From the NCBI GenBank assembly GCA_035576005.1, contig DATLXH010000026.1, forward strand, positions 1-64,000: DNA of 64,000 nt. The letters are read 5' to 3'. The DNA is from DATLXH01 sp035576005. Its GTDB lineage: Bacteria > Acidobacteriota > Thermoanaerobaculia > Gp7-AA8. Below are positions 32,295 through 41,500 of the stretch, in pieces. The number at the start of each line of letters is the position of its first letter. Positions within the stretch are counted from its first letter, which is position 1. The notes under the pieces were generated by a model. It made no database searches and was not told the origin of the DNA. It was given only the letters and a program-made list of their open reading frames with translations. A program made the position numbers and the translations under genes.

Positions 32295-34694
32295 ATGCCC
32301 AACTCCAAGTCGCAGTTCGTTCCGCTCGTTCCATTACGTGACATGGTCGTATTTCCCTCGATGATGGCCCCATTCGTCGTCGGGCGTCGCGCATCAATCC
32401 TCGCGCTCGAAGCCACTCTCTTAACTACGGAAAAGCGGATCTTTCTGGCAACGCAGCGCGACCCGAAAGTCGATGATCCGAAAATGGACGAGATCTTTCC
32501 GATCGGTGTCATCGCAACGGTTGTCCAGAACCTCAAGCTTCCCAATCAGAACGTGAAGGTCATGGTCGAGGGGATCAGCCGAGGGGAAATCCGCTCGTTC
32601 GTGGAGACCGACGGTTACATATCCGTTGAGGTCGCGCCGATCGACACGAGCTGTCCTGTCACTCCTGAGGTCACCGAGTACATTCAGAAGCTGGTCGAGA
32701 TCTTCGAGCAGTACGCGAAGATGTCGCACCATCTAGCTTTCGAAGGGGTCATGTCGTCGCTCAAGCTCGACGATCCCGATAAATTCGCTGACACGCTCTC
32801 GTCACACCTTCTCATCACGACGGTGGAAAAACAGCAGCTCCTGGAAACTTCCAACCCTTACGAGCGCCTTCAGAAGCTGCAGGATTTTCTCGAGATCGAG
32901 ATTGAGAAAATCAACATCGATAAGCGAATCAACTCCAAGGTCAAAAAGCAGATGGAGCGGGCTCAGAAGGAGTACTACCTCAACGAGAAAATCAAGGCGA
33001 TTCACCAGGAGCTCGGCCGCAAGGACGACCGCTCTGATGAAGTCGAGGAGCTCAAGCAGAAGATCGAAGCTGCCGGAATGCCGCAGGAAACGAAAGAGAA
33101 GGCACTCCAGGAGCTCAAGCGGCTCGAGTCGATGCCAGGGGTTTCCGCTGAAGCAACCGTTTCACGGAACTACATCGAGTGGCTCGTGTCGGTCCCCTGG
33201 AAGAAGACATCCAAAGAGATCCGCGACATCGAGCGTGCCGAGCAGATCCTCAACGAAGATCACTACGGTCTGAACAAGATCAAGGACCGAATTCTCGAGT
33301 TCCTTGCTGTGCGTCAACTCGTCAAGGGTCCGAAGGGATCCATTCTCTGTTTCGTCGGACCACCGGGCGTTGGCAAGACCTCGCTGGCCAAGTCCATCGC
33401 GAGAGCGACCGGCCGGAAGTTTGTCCGCCTTTCGCTGGGCGGAGTACGGGATGAGGCTGAAATTCGCGGACATCGCAGGACCTACATCGGAGCCTTTCCG
33501 GGTCAGATCATTCAGCGGATGAAAAAGGCCGGCACGATCAATCCCGTCTTTCTCCTCGACGAGGTCGACAAGATGGCCATGGACTTTCGTGGCGATCCTT
33601 CGGCAGCGCTGCTGGAGGTTCTGGATCCTGAGCAGAATCATGCATTCGTCGATCATTACCTCGATGTCGAGTACGACATCTCCAAGGTCATGTTCATCGC
33701 GACGGCGAACGTCACGCACACGATCCCCGCCCCTCTGAAGGATCGGATGGAGATCATTCAGCTGTCGGGATACACCCATCTCGAGAAGCTCTCGATTGCG
33801 AGGCAGTTTCTCGTTCCCAAGCAGCGCACCGAGCATGGTCTGGAAGAGACCAACATCGTCACGGAAGACAGCGCGCTCGAAGAGTTGATCAGTTCCTATA
33901 CTCGGGAGTCGGGAGTTCGAAGTCTGGAGCGCGAGATTGGCTCGGTGTATCGCAAGATTGCGCGCAGCGTCGTGCGTGAGGGTGCCGACTTCAAAGCTCT
34001 CATCGACCAGGCTAAGGTCCGGGAGCTGATGGGAAAGCCGCGCTTCCGATCGCACGCCATTCACGACACAAGCGAGATCGGTCTCGCTACGGGGCTTGCC
34101 TGGACGGAGGTGGGGGGAGAGATTCTCACTACGGAAGTCGCGCTCTCACGTGGAAAAGGGATTCTGACGCTGACAGGAAAGCTGGGCGACGTCATGCAGG
34201 AGTCTGCCCGCGCCGCACTTTCCTATGTCCGCTCACGAGCGCACCTGTTCGGGATCGATCCCGAGTTTCACGACAAGATCGATATCCACATCCATGTTCC
34301 TGAAGGGGCAATCCCGAAAGATGGCCCATCGGCAGGGATCACGATGGCTACAGCGCTACTGTCGGCCGTCACCAAAATTCCGATTCATCGCGACGTTGCC
34401 ATGACTGGCGAGATCACGTTGCGGGGGAAGGTTCTCCCGATCGGCGGCGTCAAGGATAAGATCCTTGCTGCCTCCCGTGCAGGAATCACCAGGGTGATCC
34501 TGCCGTTGGATAACGAGCGTGACCTCGAGGATATCCCTGCAGATGTCCGTGAGAAGATGGAATTTCATCTCGTCGAATCGATGGATCAGGTTGTAGCCGT
34601 CGCGCTCGATGGCACGATCGTTCCATTGGAAGCTAAGGAAAAATTACCCGAGCCAGCCAAGACAATCGGTGGCGAAGAGCCCCTCACTCACTGA
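32295..34694 (+). CDS. lon: ATP-dependent protease Lon
   Basis: A 799-residue protease with an N-terminal LON substrate domain (about 1-200), a coiled-coil linker, an AAA+ module (Walker A GPPGVGKTSLAKS near 355; FLLDEVDKM) and a C-terminal protease domain. The Ser-Lys dyad is in KDGPSAGITMATALLSA (near 678) and GGVKDKILAASRAG (near 720). The frame is open from 32241, but the ATG at 32295 with GGCAGGAAC upstream gives the usual start MPNSKSQFVPLVPLRDMV. It lies 78 bp after clpX and is probably co-transcribed. Confidence 0.96.
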   Translation: MPNSKSQFVPLVPLRDMVVFPSMMAPFVVGRRASILALEATLLTTEKRIFLATQRDPKVDDPKMDEIFPIGVIATVVQNLKLPNQNVKVMVEGISRGEIRSFVETDGYISVEVAPIDTSCPVTPEVTEYIQKLVEIFEQYAKMSHHLAFEGVMSSLKLDDPDKFADTLSSHLLITTVEKQQLLETSNPYERLQKLQDFLEIEIEKINIDKRINSKVKKQMERAQKEYYLNEKIKAIHQELGRKDDRSDEVEELKQKIEAAGMPQETKEKALQELKRLESMPGVSAEATVSRNYIEWLVSVPWKKTSKEIRDIERAEQILNEDHYGLNKIKDRILEFLAVRQLVKGPKGSILCFVGPPGVGKTSLAKSIARATGRKFVRLSLGGVRDEAEIRGHRRTYIGAFPGQIIQRMKKAGTINPVFLLDEVDKMAMDFRGDPSAALLEVLDPEQNHAFVDHYLDVEYDISKVMFIATANVTHTIPAPLKDRMEIIQLSGYTHLEKLSIARQFLVPKQRTEHGLEETNIVTEDSALEELISSYTRESGVRSLEREIGSVYRKIARSVVREGADFKALIDQAKVRELMGKPRFRSHAIHDTSEIGLATGLAWTEVGGEILTTEVALSRGKGILTLTGKLGDVMQESARAALSYVRSRAHLFGIDPEFHDKIDIHIHVPEGAIPKDGPSAGITMATALLSAVTKIPIHRDVAMTGEITLRGKVLPIGGVKDKILAASRAGITRVILPLDNERDLEDIPADVREKMEFHLVESMDQVVAVALDGTIVPLEAKEKLPEPAKTIGGEEPLTH

Positions 34695-34706
34695 AAATGC
34701 CGCGTT

Positions 34707-34732
34707 GGTACGGGATCGTTCGGTCCCGTACC
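34707..34732. terminator. Hairpin after lon
   Basis: GGTACGGGA and TCCCGTACC form a perfect 9-bp stem with an 8-nt loop, 13 bp after the lon stop. No long U-run follows, but the position fits a terminator. Confidence 0.5.
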
Positions 34733-34828
34733 GGCGGCAGTTCGATTTGACCTGATTCAACCCCTCAGCACCCCTGCCACTCCAACCTTCTTTCAAACCA
34801 TCCGATTTGTGAACCTAAGTCTCTAACT

Positions 34829-35419
34829 TTGGAAATACGATCAGTCGTCTTTCACCGGGCGGCGTACGACCCGAAGGATTTCCCCCAGGACAAGCGCCCT
34901 CAGTTCGCGATCATCGGGCGCTCGAATGTTGGAAAGTCGAGCCTGATCAACACGATTTTGAAGCGCAAAGGCATCGCCAGGGTCAGCCAGACTCCCGGCA
35001 AGACACAAGCGGTCCAGTTCTACCTCATTAACGACAAGTTCTACATCGTCGATCTACCTGGATACGGCTACGCCAAAGTTTCAAAGCAGACCTCTGCGTC
35101 ATGGGGCGCGCTGGCGCGTTCGTATTTCGAATCAGCGGAGGAACTGAAGCTCACTTTCCTGCTTCTGGATGCCAGACGCACTCCTTCGGATCATGACCTT
35201 GATATGCGTGACTGGATGGATGAGGCCAACGTGGCCTGGCAGGCTGTTCTGACGAAAGTCGACAAACTTTCCAACAATGAGATGGCGAGCGCGGTGCGAG
35301 GGGTCGGTGAGACGCTGGGGCGTGAGGCGAATTCTTTCATCAGGTTCTCCAAAGTCACGAGGGAAGGGGTCGATCGAATCTGGCGTCCGATCGATGCCGA
35401 GCTGCAGAAATCCAACTAG
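34829..35419 (+). CDS. engB: Ribosome biogenesis GTP-binding protein EngB/YsxC
   Basis: A 196-residue small GTPase needed for 50S subunit assembly. G1 is GRSNVGKSSLIN (near residue 32), G2 the Thr in SQTPGKTQ, G3 DLPGYGYAK, and G4 TKVDK. The likely start is a TTG at 34829, giving MEIRSVVFHRAAYDP; I see no clear Shine-Dalgarno. Gene order lon-engB is common in bacteria. Confidence 0.92.
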   Translation: MEIRSVVFHRAAYDPKDFPQDKRPQFAIIGRSNVGKSSLINTILKRKGIARVSQTPGKTQAVQFYLINDKFYIVDLPGYGYAKVSKQTSASWGALARSYFESAEELKLTFLLLDARRTPSDHDLDMRDWMDEANVAWQAVLTKVDKLSNNEMASAVRGVGETLGREANSFIRFSKVTREGVDRIWRPIDAELQKSN

Positions 35420-35475
35420 TTACCCGTCACTGGACGCTGGCTACAACGTTCGCAGATGCTTCTCGCGAGGAAACG

Positions 35476-37098
35476 ATGGAACAACAGGAACTGGACCCAA
35501 AAGTAAAAGAGAAAGAACGGGAAGCGTCAGGCGACGGGTCGGAGAAGGAGCGTCCGCTGAAGTCGGCTGCAGAAAAATCCGAGAAAACCGACAAGGCGGA
35601 AAAGCCTCCCAGGGCGGCGAAAGAACGGGGCGAGAAGAGCGAGCGTTCTGAGAAGAGTCGCGAGGTCGCGGACAAGCCAAAGCGTGTTGCCCGTGAGTCG
35701 GATGAGGCGTCCGCCGCCGAGCCTCCAGTCGAAGCGGAAGTAGCGGCAGGTCACGTCAACAATGCAGCCGGGCCCGATCGTCACAAGCCGCGCGGAGACG
35801 TGGCGAGAAAGGTCGAGACGCCAGCCGCGGGACAACAGGCCGCTGATACGCTCGATATTCGCGTTCTCAAGGAGATGAAGCTGAGCGAGGTCTCCCGGAT
35901 CGCAAAAGAGCATGGCGTCGAAAACGCTGCCGGGATGCGGAAGCAGGATCTTATCTTTTCAATTTTGCAGGCTCAGACAGAAAAGAGCGGTCTGATTTTC
36001 TCCGAGGGGGTTCTCGAGTGCCTGCCTGACGGCTTTGGTTTTCTGCGAGCACCTGAATACAACTACCTTCCGGGCCCCGATGATATCTATGTTTCACCCT
36101 CCCAGATTCGGCGATTCGATCTTCGAACGGGCGACACGGTTTCCGGTCAGGTGCGTCCTCCGAAAGAGGGAGAACGCTACTTCGCTCTCATCAAGGTGGA
36201 AGCAGTGAACTTCGAGCATCCTGAGGTCGCGCGCGACAAGGTCCTGTTCGATAATCTGACCCCGCTATATCCGGAGAATCGCATCAGGCTCGAAGTGCAG
36301 GACAACATGTCGGCCAGGGTTCTCGATCTCGTGGCGCCGATCGGGAAAGGCCAGCGCGGCCTTATCGTAGCGCCCCCGCGAACCGGCAAGACGATGCTGC
36401 TGCAGGCAATCGCAAATTCAATCACGTCGAATCATCCCGAGGTCACCCTCATTGTTCTTCTTATTGATGAGCGCCCTGAGGAAGTGACGGACATGCAGCG
36501 TTCTGTGAGGGGCGAGGTCATCTCGTCGACCTTCGACGAGCCTGCTTCGCGCCACGTTCAGGTGGCGGAGATGGTCATTGAGAAAGCGAAACGGCTCGTG
36601 GAGCACAAGCGCGATGTCGTAATCCTTCTCGACTCCATAACCCGGCTCGCTCGTGCCTACAATACTGTTGTTCCACCGTCAGGAAAGGTGCTCTCAGGCG
36701 GCGTCGACTCGAACGCGCTGCAGCGACCGAAACGTTTTTTCGGCGCGGCGAGAAACGTGGAAGAAGGTGGGTCGCTGACGATCGTAGCGACGGCGCTGAT
36801 CGACACTGGTTCGCGGATGGACGACGTGATCTTCGAGGAGTTCAAGGGGACCGGTAACATGGAGGTTCACCTTGATCGCAAGCTCTCGGACAAGAGGGTC
36901 TTTCCTGCGCTCGACATCAACAAGTCCGGAACAAGGAAGGAAGAACTGCTCCTCGAGCGAAACGAGCTCAACAGAATCTGGGTCCTTCGCAAGGTGTTCA
37001 GCCCGCTCTCGACCGTGGAGTCGATGGAACTGCTGATAGACAAGCTCGACAAGACGAAGACAAACGCGGAGTTCCTCAACTCCATGAGCTCGATGTAG
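35476..37098 (+). CDS. rho: Transcription termination factor Rho with charged N-terminal extension
   Basis: A 540-residue hexameric RNA helicase, longer than the 420-residue E. coli form. Residues 1 to about 125 are a low-complexity, Lys/Glu-rich extension (KEKEREASGDGSEKER and similar). Then come the Rho N-domain (MKLSEVSRIAKEHG), the RNA-binding cold-shock fold (LECLPDGFGFLRAP, YVSPSQIRRF), the P-loop APPRTGKTMLL (near 299), IVLLIDERPEEVTD, and the Q/R-loop segments to the C-terminus. CGAGGAAAC precedes the ATG. The extension probably adds RNA binding or self-association, as in other long Rho proteins. Confidence 0.95.
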   Translation: MEQQELDPKVKEKEREASGDGSEKERPLKSAAEKSEKTDKAEKPPRAAKERGEKSERSEKSREVADKPKRVARESDEASAAEPPVEAEVAAGHVNNAAGPDRHKPRGDVARKVETPAAGQQAADTLDIRVLKEMKLSEVSRIAKEHGVENAAGMRKQDLIFSILQAQTEKSGLIFSEGVLECLPDGFGFLRAPEYNYLPGPDDIYVSPSQIRRFDLRTGDTVSGQVRPPKEGERYFALIKVEAVNFEHPEVARDKVLFDNLTPLYPENRIRLEVQDNMSARVLDLVAPIGKGQRGLIVAPPRTGKTMLLQAIANSITSNHPEVTLIVLLIDERPEEVTDMQRSVRGEVISSTFDEPASRHVQVAEMVIEKAKRLVEHKRDVVILLDSITRLARAYNTVVPPSGKVLSGGVDSNALQRPKRFFGAARNVEEGGSLTIVATALIDTGSRMDDVIFEEFKGTGNMEVHLDRKLSDKRVFPALDINKSGTRKEELLLERNELNRIWVLRKVFSPLSTVESMELLIDKLDKTKTNAEFLNSMSSM

Positions 37099-37113
37099 TT
37101 GGACGATTCAAGG

Positions 37114-37206
37114 GGCGAAGCTTTGGAGGGCGGCAGACGCAGCTGCCGCTTTCTGTGTAGCGTCGCGATTTCACAAAAGAGGCAGCTATGCGGCTGTCGG
37201 AAGCGT
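37114..37206. repeat. Family 3 paired-hairpin repeat, degenerate copy 4
   Basis: The left arm GGCGAAGCTTTGGAGGGCGG contains changes in the stem (CAGACGCAGCTG). The spacer CTTTCTGTGTAG is shortened and the right arm AAAAGAGGCAGCTATGCGGC is decayed. It lies between rho and the PBP gene, 16 bp after the rho stop. Confidence 0.65.
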
Positions 37207-37278
37207 TCCGGGACGGCAATGTGGCCTGGAGACAGTCCAACGAAACGAAATCGCTCTAGCCGGCGTTAGATAGATCAG

Positions 37279-39729
37279 ATGAAACAAAAACGAACTCCGG
37301 TGAGGGATTGTCTCTGGCGGCATTCCGCAGGGATTGCTTTCCTCATCATGGTGGTCTTCGTGGCCGGGATCGGCTTTCTCGGCTACACCTACTCGGTGGT
37401 CACTCGAAAATTTGATTCGAGTAGAAGGTGGGATCTGCCGAGCCGCATTTACTCCGACAGCACCGAGATCGTGCCGGGACTGACGTTCTCGAAGAGCATG
37501 CTCGAGCCGAAGCTCAATCACGTCGGCTATCACGAAGTGAAGCAAGAGGTCGCAAGTCCGGGCGAGTACCGTTTCAATGGCTCAACACTGGAGATCCACC
37601 TTCAGAACTTCGTCTATCCGGACATGGAGTTTCACTCGACCGCCGTCGCGATCGACATGCCTGGTGGGAGAGTCGCGAGCATTCGGAGACTCTCGGACGG
37701 CGTGGCGCTGCGTGGTGTGCGGATCGAGCCTGAGCTCATTACCTCTATCTACGACGACGTCATGGAAGACCGCCTTCCTCTATCGCTCAAAGTCGTACCA
37801 AAGGTGCTGACCGACGCGATCATCGCGACGGAGGACCGGAGCTTCTACCGGCACGAAGGGATCTCTCTCCGAGGCATCCTTCGCGCGGCCATACACGACG
37901 TACGAACAGGGACCCGAGCCGCAGGTGGCTCTACTTTGACTCAGCAGCTGGTCAAAAATCTCTACCTCAATCCCGAGCGGACATTCCGGCGGAAGGCGCT
38001 GGAAGCCGTGATGTCAATTCTGCTCGAGGCGCGCTACACGAAAAGCGACATCCTCGAGGCTTATCTCAATGAGATCTACCTCGGACAGAACGGGTCGGTG
38101 CAGGTGGTAGGAGTCGAACAGGCCTCGCAGATCTACTTCGGAAAGCGCGCGGCAGGACTGAAGCTCACTGAGGCAGCGACCATTGCAGGGATGATTCGCT
38201 CACCGAACGTCCTTTCTCCGCTCAAATATCCCGAGCGCTCACACGCACGCCGTGATGTCGTGCTTTCGCTCATGCTGGGACAGAAATTGATCACGGAGGC
38301 TCAGTATGAAGAGGCGGTGGCCTCGCCGCTGGTCGTGAACAAGTTTCCGAAGTCGCTCAGAACCGCTCCTTTCTTCATCGACTACGTGCTCAAGCAGTTG
38401 CGTGAGACCTATCCTGAGACCCAGCTGAAAACGGAGGGGCTCAGAATCTTCACTACGCTTGACACGATGATGCAGCGTTCCGCCGAGCAGGCTCTGAACT
38501 CCGGGACGGCTTCCCTCGGCAAAAAGTACAGCTGGATCAGGAAGTCTCCCACTCCTTTGGAGGGAGTGGTCGTGACTCTCCAGCCGGGGACCGGATACGT
38601 GAAGGCGCTCGTTGGCGGGCGCAGCTACTCGAAGAGTCAATTCAACCGTGCCTTCCAGGCCCGCAGGCAACCCGGTTCTCTGTTCAAACCATTCGTCTAC
38701 GTCGCGGCCATGGATCCGGCCCGGGGAGACGAGGCGCTGACAGCGGCTTCAATCCTGGACGACAGCCCTATTACGGTTCGCAGCGGATCGTCGCTCTGGC
38801 GACCGCAGAATTATGACAATCAGTTTCACGGAAGTCTCACGGTCCGGCGGGCGCTCGCAATGTCTTACAACATTCCAGCTGTCCGCGCCGCAATCAACGC
38901 AGGCGTTCCCAACGTCATAAAGCTCGCATCGAGAATCGGTGTGCAGAGCAAGCTGGAACCGTATCCTTCGATTTCTCTAGGCTCTTTTGAAGTTACTCCG
39001 CTGGAGATCGCGTACGCCTATTCGGTCTTCGCAAATGAGGGCGTGAAAGCCGAGCCCATTTCCATTCTTGCCGTGGCAACCCGTGAGGGAAAGCTGCTCG
39101 AGCGTCGCGAAGTGCAGATGAAGCGGGTGGCGCCCGCGAACGTCTGCTACGTAATGAACGACATTCTGAAAGACGTGATCCGTTACGGGACCGCAGCAAA
39201 ACTGGGATCGACAGGTTTCAGCCGCCCCTTTGCGGGGAAAACCGGGACGACCAACAATTATCGCGACGCCTGGTTCGTCGGTTACTCCCCGCGGGTAGTC
39301 ACGCTCGTGTGGGTCGGCTTCGATGATGGTCACAGCGTTCGCCTCTCAGGCGGTGACGCCGCTTTGCCAATCTGGGCGTCTCACATGAACCGGATTGTAG
39401 GAATGATTCCGAACACCGATTTCAAACGTCCGGATGATGTCATCGAGCGCTCGATCGATTCGATGAGCGGCAGGATCGCGACCCCGTATTGTCCGAGCGC
39501 CAGGAGCGAGCTTTTTGCGCGCGGCACTGAACCGGAATCGACCTGTCACCTTCACTCGGGGTATTCGGGCTTCCCGACGGCGGGAATCGAGTCAGACGCC
39601 ACCAGACCTGCTGACGAATATCCGACCCGTCCAGCGCAGTCCGCAGACGCGGGAGAGACCTCAAAACCGAAGAAAGAGAAGAGAAAGGACGGGATTCCTA
39701 GGATCTTTCGCTGGATCTTCGGAAATTGA
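37279..39729 (+). CDS. mrcB: Class A penicillin-binding protein (PBP1b-like)
   Basis: An 816-residue bifunctional peptidoglycan synthase. One membrane helix (about 17-39) is followed by a UB2H-like segment (about 50-120). The GT51 glycosyltransferase domain has TEDRSFYRHEGISLRG (catalytic Glu near 184), GGSTLTQQLVKNLY and EAYLNEIYLGQNG. The transpeptidase domain has SLFKPF (nucleophile Ser near 465), SYN (near 537) and KTGTTNNYRDAW (near 654). The order and UB2H region favour PBP1b over PBP1a. The C-terminus ends in a charged Lys/Arg tail. Confidence 0.93.
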   Translation: MKQKRTPVRDCLWRHSAGIAFLIMVVFVAGIGFLGYTYSVVTRKFDSSRRWDLPSRIYSDSTEIVPGLTFSKSMLEPKLNHVGYHEVKQEVASPGEYRFNGSTLEIHLQNFVYPDMEFHSTAVAIDMPGGRVASIRRLSDGVALRGVRIEPELITSIYDDVMEDRLPLSLKVVPKVLTDAIIATEDRSFYRHEGISLRGILRAAIHDVRTGTRAAGGSTLTQQLVKNLYLNPERTFRRKALEAVMSILLEARYTKSDILEAYLNEIYLGQNGSVQVVGVEQASQIYFGKRAAGLKLTEAATIAGMIRSPNVLSPLKYPERSHARRDVVLSLMLGQKLITEAQYEEAVASPLVVNKFPKSLRTAPFFIDYVLKQLRETYPETQLKTEGLRIFTTLDTMMQRSAEQALNSGTASLGKKYSWIRKSPTPLEGVVVTLQPGTGYVKALVGGRSYSKSQFNRAFQARRQPGSLFKPFVYVAAMDPARGDEALTAASILDDSPITVRSGSSLWRPQNYDNQFHGSLTVRRALAMSYNIPAVRAAINAGVPNVIKLASRIGVQSKLEPYPSISLGSFEVTPLEIAYAYSVFANEGVKAEPISILAVATREGKLLERREVQMKRVAPANVCYVMNDILKDVIRYGTAAKLGSTGFSRPFAGKTGTTNNYRDAWFVGYSPRVVTLVWVGFDDGHSVRLSGGDAALPIWASHMNRIVGMIPNTDFKRPDDVIERSIDSMSGRIATPYCPSARSELFARGTEPESTCHLHSGYSGFPTAGIESDATRPADEYPTRPAQSADAGETSKPKKEKRKDGIPRIFRWIFGN

Positions 39730-39769
39730 ACGACTCCGCTTCTTGTCTCCAGAGCTGGCGCCCAACTCT

Positions 39770-40576
39770 ATGGAAAACGTGAGCGAGAAGGAAAGTGGCA
39801 ACCAGTTCCTCAACGGAGTTCGGGAAAGCTCTCGCGATTTCTTCCTGTATGTTGGCGGGCTCTGGGATCTGGCTGTCCAGACTGTAAGGGAAACCTTCAG
39901 GCGACCATTCGAGACTCAGATCTTCCTGACGCAGCTCGATCAGATCGGAGTGAAATCGCTATCGATTGTCGCCATCACGGCGGTATTCATCGGGATGGTT
40001 CTTGCGCTTCAGACTGCGTATGCGCTATCGGCCTTCGGTGGAAAGCTTTTCATTGGCAAGGTCGTTTCGCTCTCACTCGTGCGCGAGCTTGCGCCCGTTC
40101 TGATGTCGCTCATGGTGGGAGGGCGTGTCGGCGCCGGAATCACGGCTGAGATCGGGACGATGAAGGTCACCGAGCAGATCGATGCGCTCAGAGCGCTGGC
40201 AACGAGTCCGATTCGTAAGCTCGTGGTGCCGAAAGTTCTCGCTACGACATTGATGCTCCCGATTCTGACCACGCTTGCGTGTGGCCTGGGGATTCTCGGC
40301 GGCTTGCTCGTCGCCGTCTTTAACCTTCAGCTGACTGCGAATTTCTACATGCGGAGCATCTGGACGACTCTGCGCTACAACGACCTCGCGTCAGGAATCG
40401 GTAAGACGGTATTTTTCGGATTCGCGCTCTCTTTGATTGCGTGTTTCAACGGACTTCGGACGTCCGGAGGGGCCGACGGCGTCGGGAGAGCAACTACGGC
40501 TACGGTAGTGACGGGATCCATCTCGATCCTCATCATGGACTTTTTTCTTACGAAGCTCTTCCTTCTCATCCAATGA
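39770..40576 (+). CDS. mlaE: MlaE-type ABC transporter permease
   Basis: A 268-residue MlaE/YrbE permease with about five or six membrane helices. Typical blocks are LSLVRELAPVLMSLMVGGRVGAG, read as SLVRELAPVL then GGRVGAGITAEIGTMKVTEQ, and the ending GGADGVGRATTATVV. It moves phospholipids between outer and inner membranes together with MlaF and MlaD. The ATG at 39770 gives the proper N-terminus, and the gene overlaps mlaF by 4 bp. Confidence 0.92.
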   Translation: MENVSEKESGNQFLNGVRESSRDFFLYVGGLWDLAVQTVRETFRRPFETQIFLTQLDQIGVKSLSIVAITAVFIGMVLALQTAYALSAFGGKLFIGKVVSLSLVRELAPVLMSLMVGGRVGAGITAEIGTMKVTEQIDALRALATSPIRKLVVPKVLATTLMLPILTTLACGLGILGGLLVAVFNLQLTANFYMRSIWTTLRYNDLASGIGKTVFFGFALSLIACFNGLRTSGGADGVGRATTATVVTGSISILIMDFFLTKLFLLIQ

Positions 40577-41403
40577 GTGAAGAGGGAATTACACCGGAAA
40601 GACGCAGCGAATCACGCGACACTGCGGATCGCCGTCAGCAGGAACGCGATGTTTTTGTCGAGTTCCGGGACGTAACGAAATCCTATGGCAGCAAGAAGGT
40701 GCTGCGGGGCGCGAGCCTCAAGATCTACCGCGGCGAAGTCGTGGTCATCCTTGGAGGGTCGGGAACAGGCAAGTCCGTCACCCTCAGAAATATTCTCGGC
40801 CTCGAAATCCCCGACTCAGGAGCCGTGATCATCGAAGGCGAGGACATCGTTGACTTTCCCGAGGAAGAGCTCTATCGGGTTCGGAAAAAATTCGGAATGC
40901 TTTTTCAGAGTGGAGCCCTTTTCGATTCTATGAATGTATTCGACAACGTTGCCTATCCGTTGCGCGAGCATTCCGATCTCGCGGAAGAAGAACTGACTCG
41001 CGTCGTGCGTGAAAAACTCGAGATGGTAAACCTCCCCGATTCGGAGCATCTGATGCCCGTCGATTTGTCAGGCGGCATGAGAAAGCGCGTCGGGCTGGCG
41101 CGCTCGATCGTCCTCGATCCAAAAATGATTCTCTACGACGAGCCCACGACCGGGCTCGACCCCATCACTTCACACAAGATCAACGAGCTGATCGTAACCC
41201 TTCAATCCAAGTTGAACGTCACTTCAGTGGTTGTGACCCATGACATCCAGTCAGCATTCTCGGTAGGAGACCGCATCGCGTTCCTCAATGAGGGCATTTT
41301 CGAGTGGGTTGGAACGATGCAAGAAGCTCGCGACTCCGACCATCCGGTACTGAGAGAATTTCTTCAGACATCTGCGGTGATGGCGGCACAACCGACCAAA
41401 TGA
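40573..41403 (+). CDS. mlaF: MlaF-type ABC transporter ATP-binding protein
   Basis: A 276-residue ABC ATPase energising lipid transport. Walker A is GGSGTGKSVTLRN (near residue 61), the Q-loop FQSGALFDSM, the signature DLSGGMRKRVGLARSI, Walker B MILYDEPTTGLDP and the H-loop VVTHDIQSAF. The first 30 residues are a charged extension. The start ATG overlaps the mlaE stop (ATGA), so the pair is translationally coupled. Confidence 0.93.
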   Translation: MSEEGITPERRSESRDTADRRQQERDVFVEFRDVTKSYGSKKVLRGASLKIYRGEVVVILGGSGTGKSVTLRNILGLEIPDSGAVIIEGEDIVDFPEEELYRVRKKFGMLFQSGALFDSMNVFDNVAYPLREHSDLAEEELTRVVREKLEMVNLPDSEHLMPVDLSGGMRKRVGLARSIVLDPKMILYDEPTTGLDPITSHKINELIVTLQSKLNVTSVVVTHDIQSAFSVGDRIAFLNEGIFEWVGTMQEARDSDHPVLREFLQTSAVMAAQPTK

Positions 41404-41500
41404 GAATGGGTTGCGGCTATTCTTTGTTTTCGCAGGTTTGCCCGGATTCCTCATGCCGCGGCACCTGTGAAGCAGCAGCTGAGAAGTTCCGGCGAACGAT

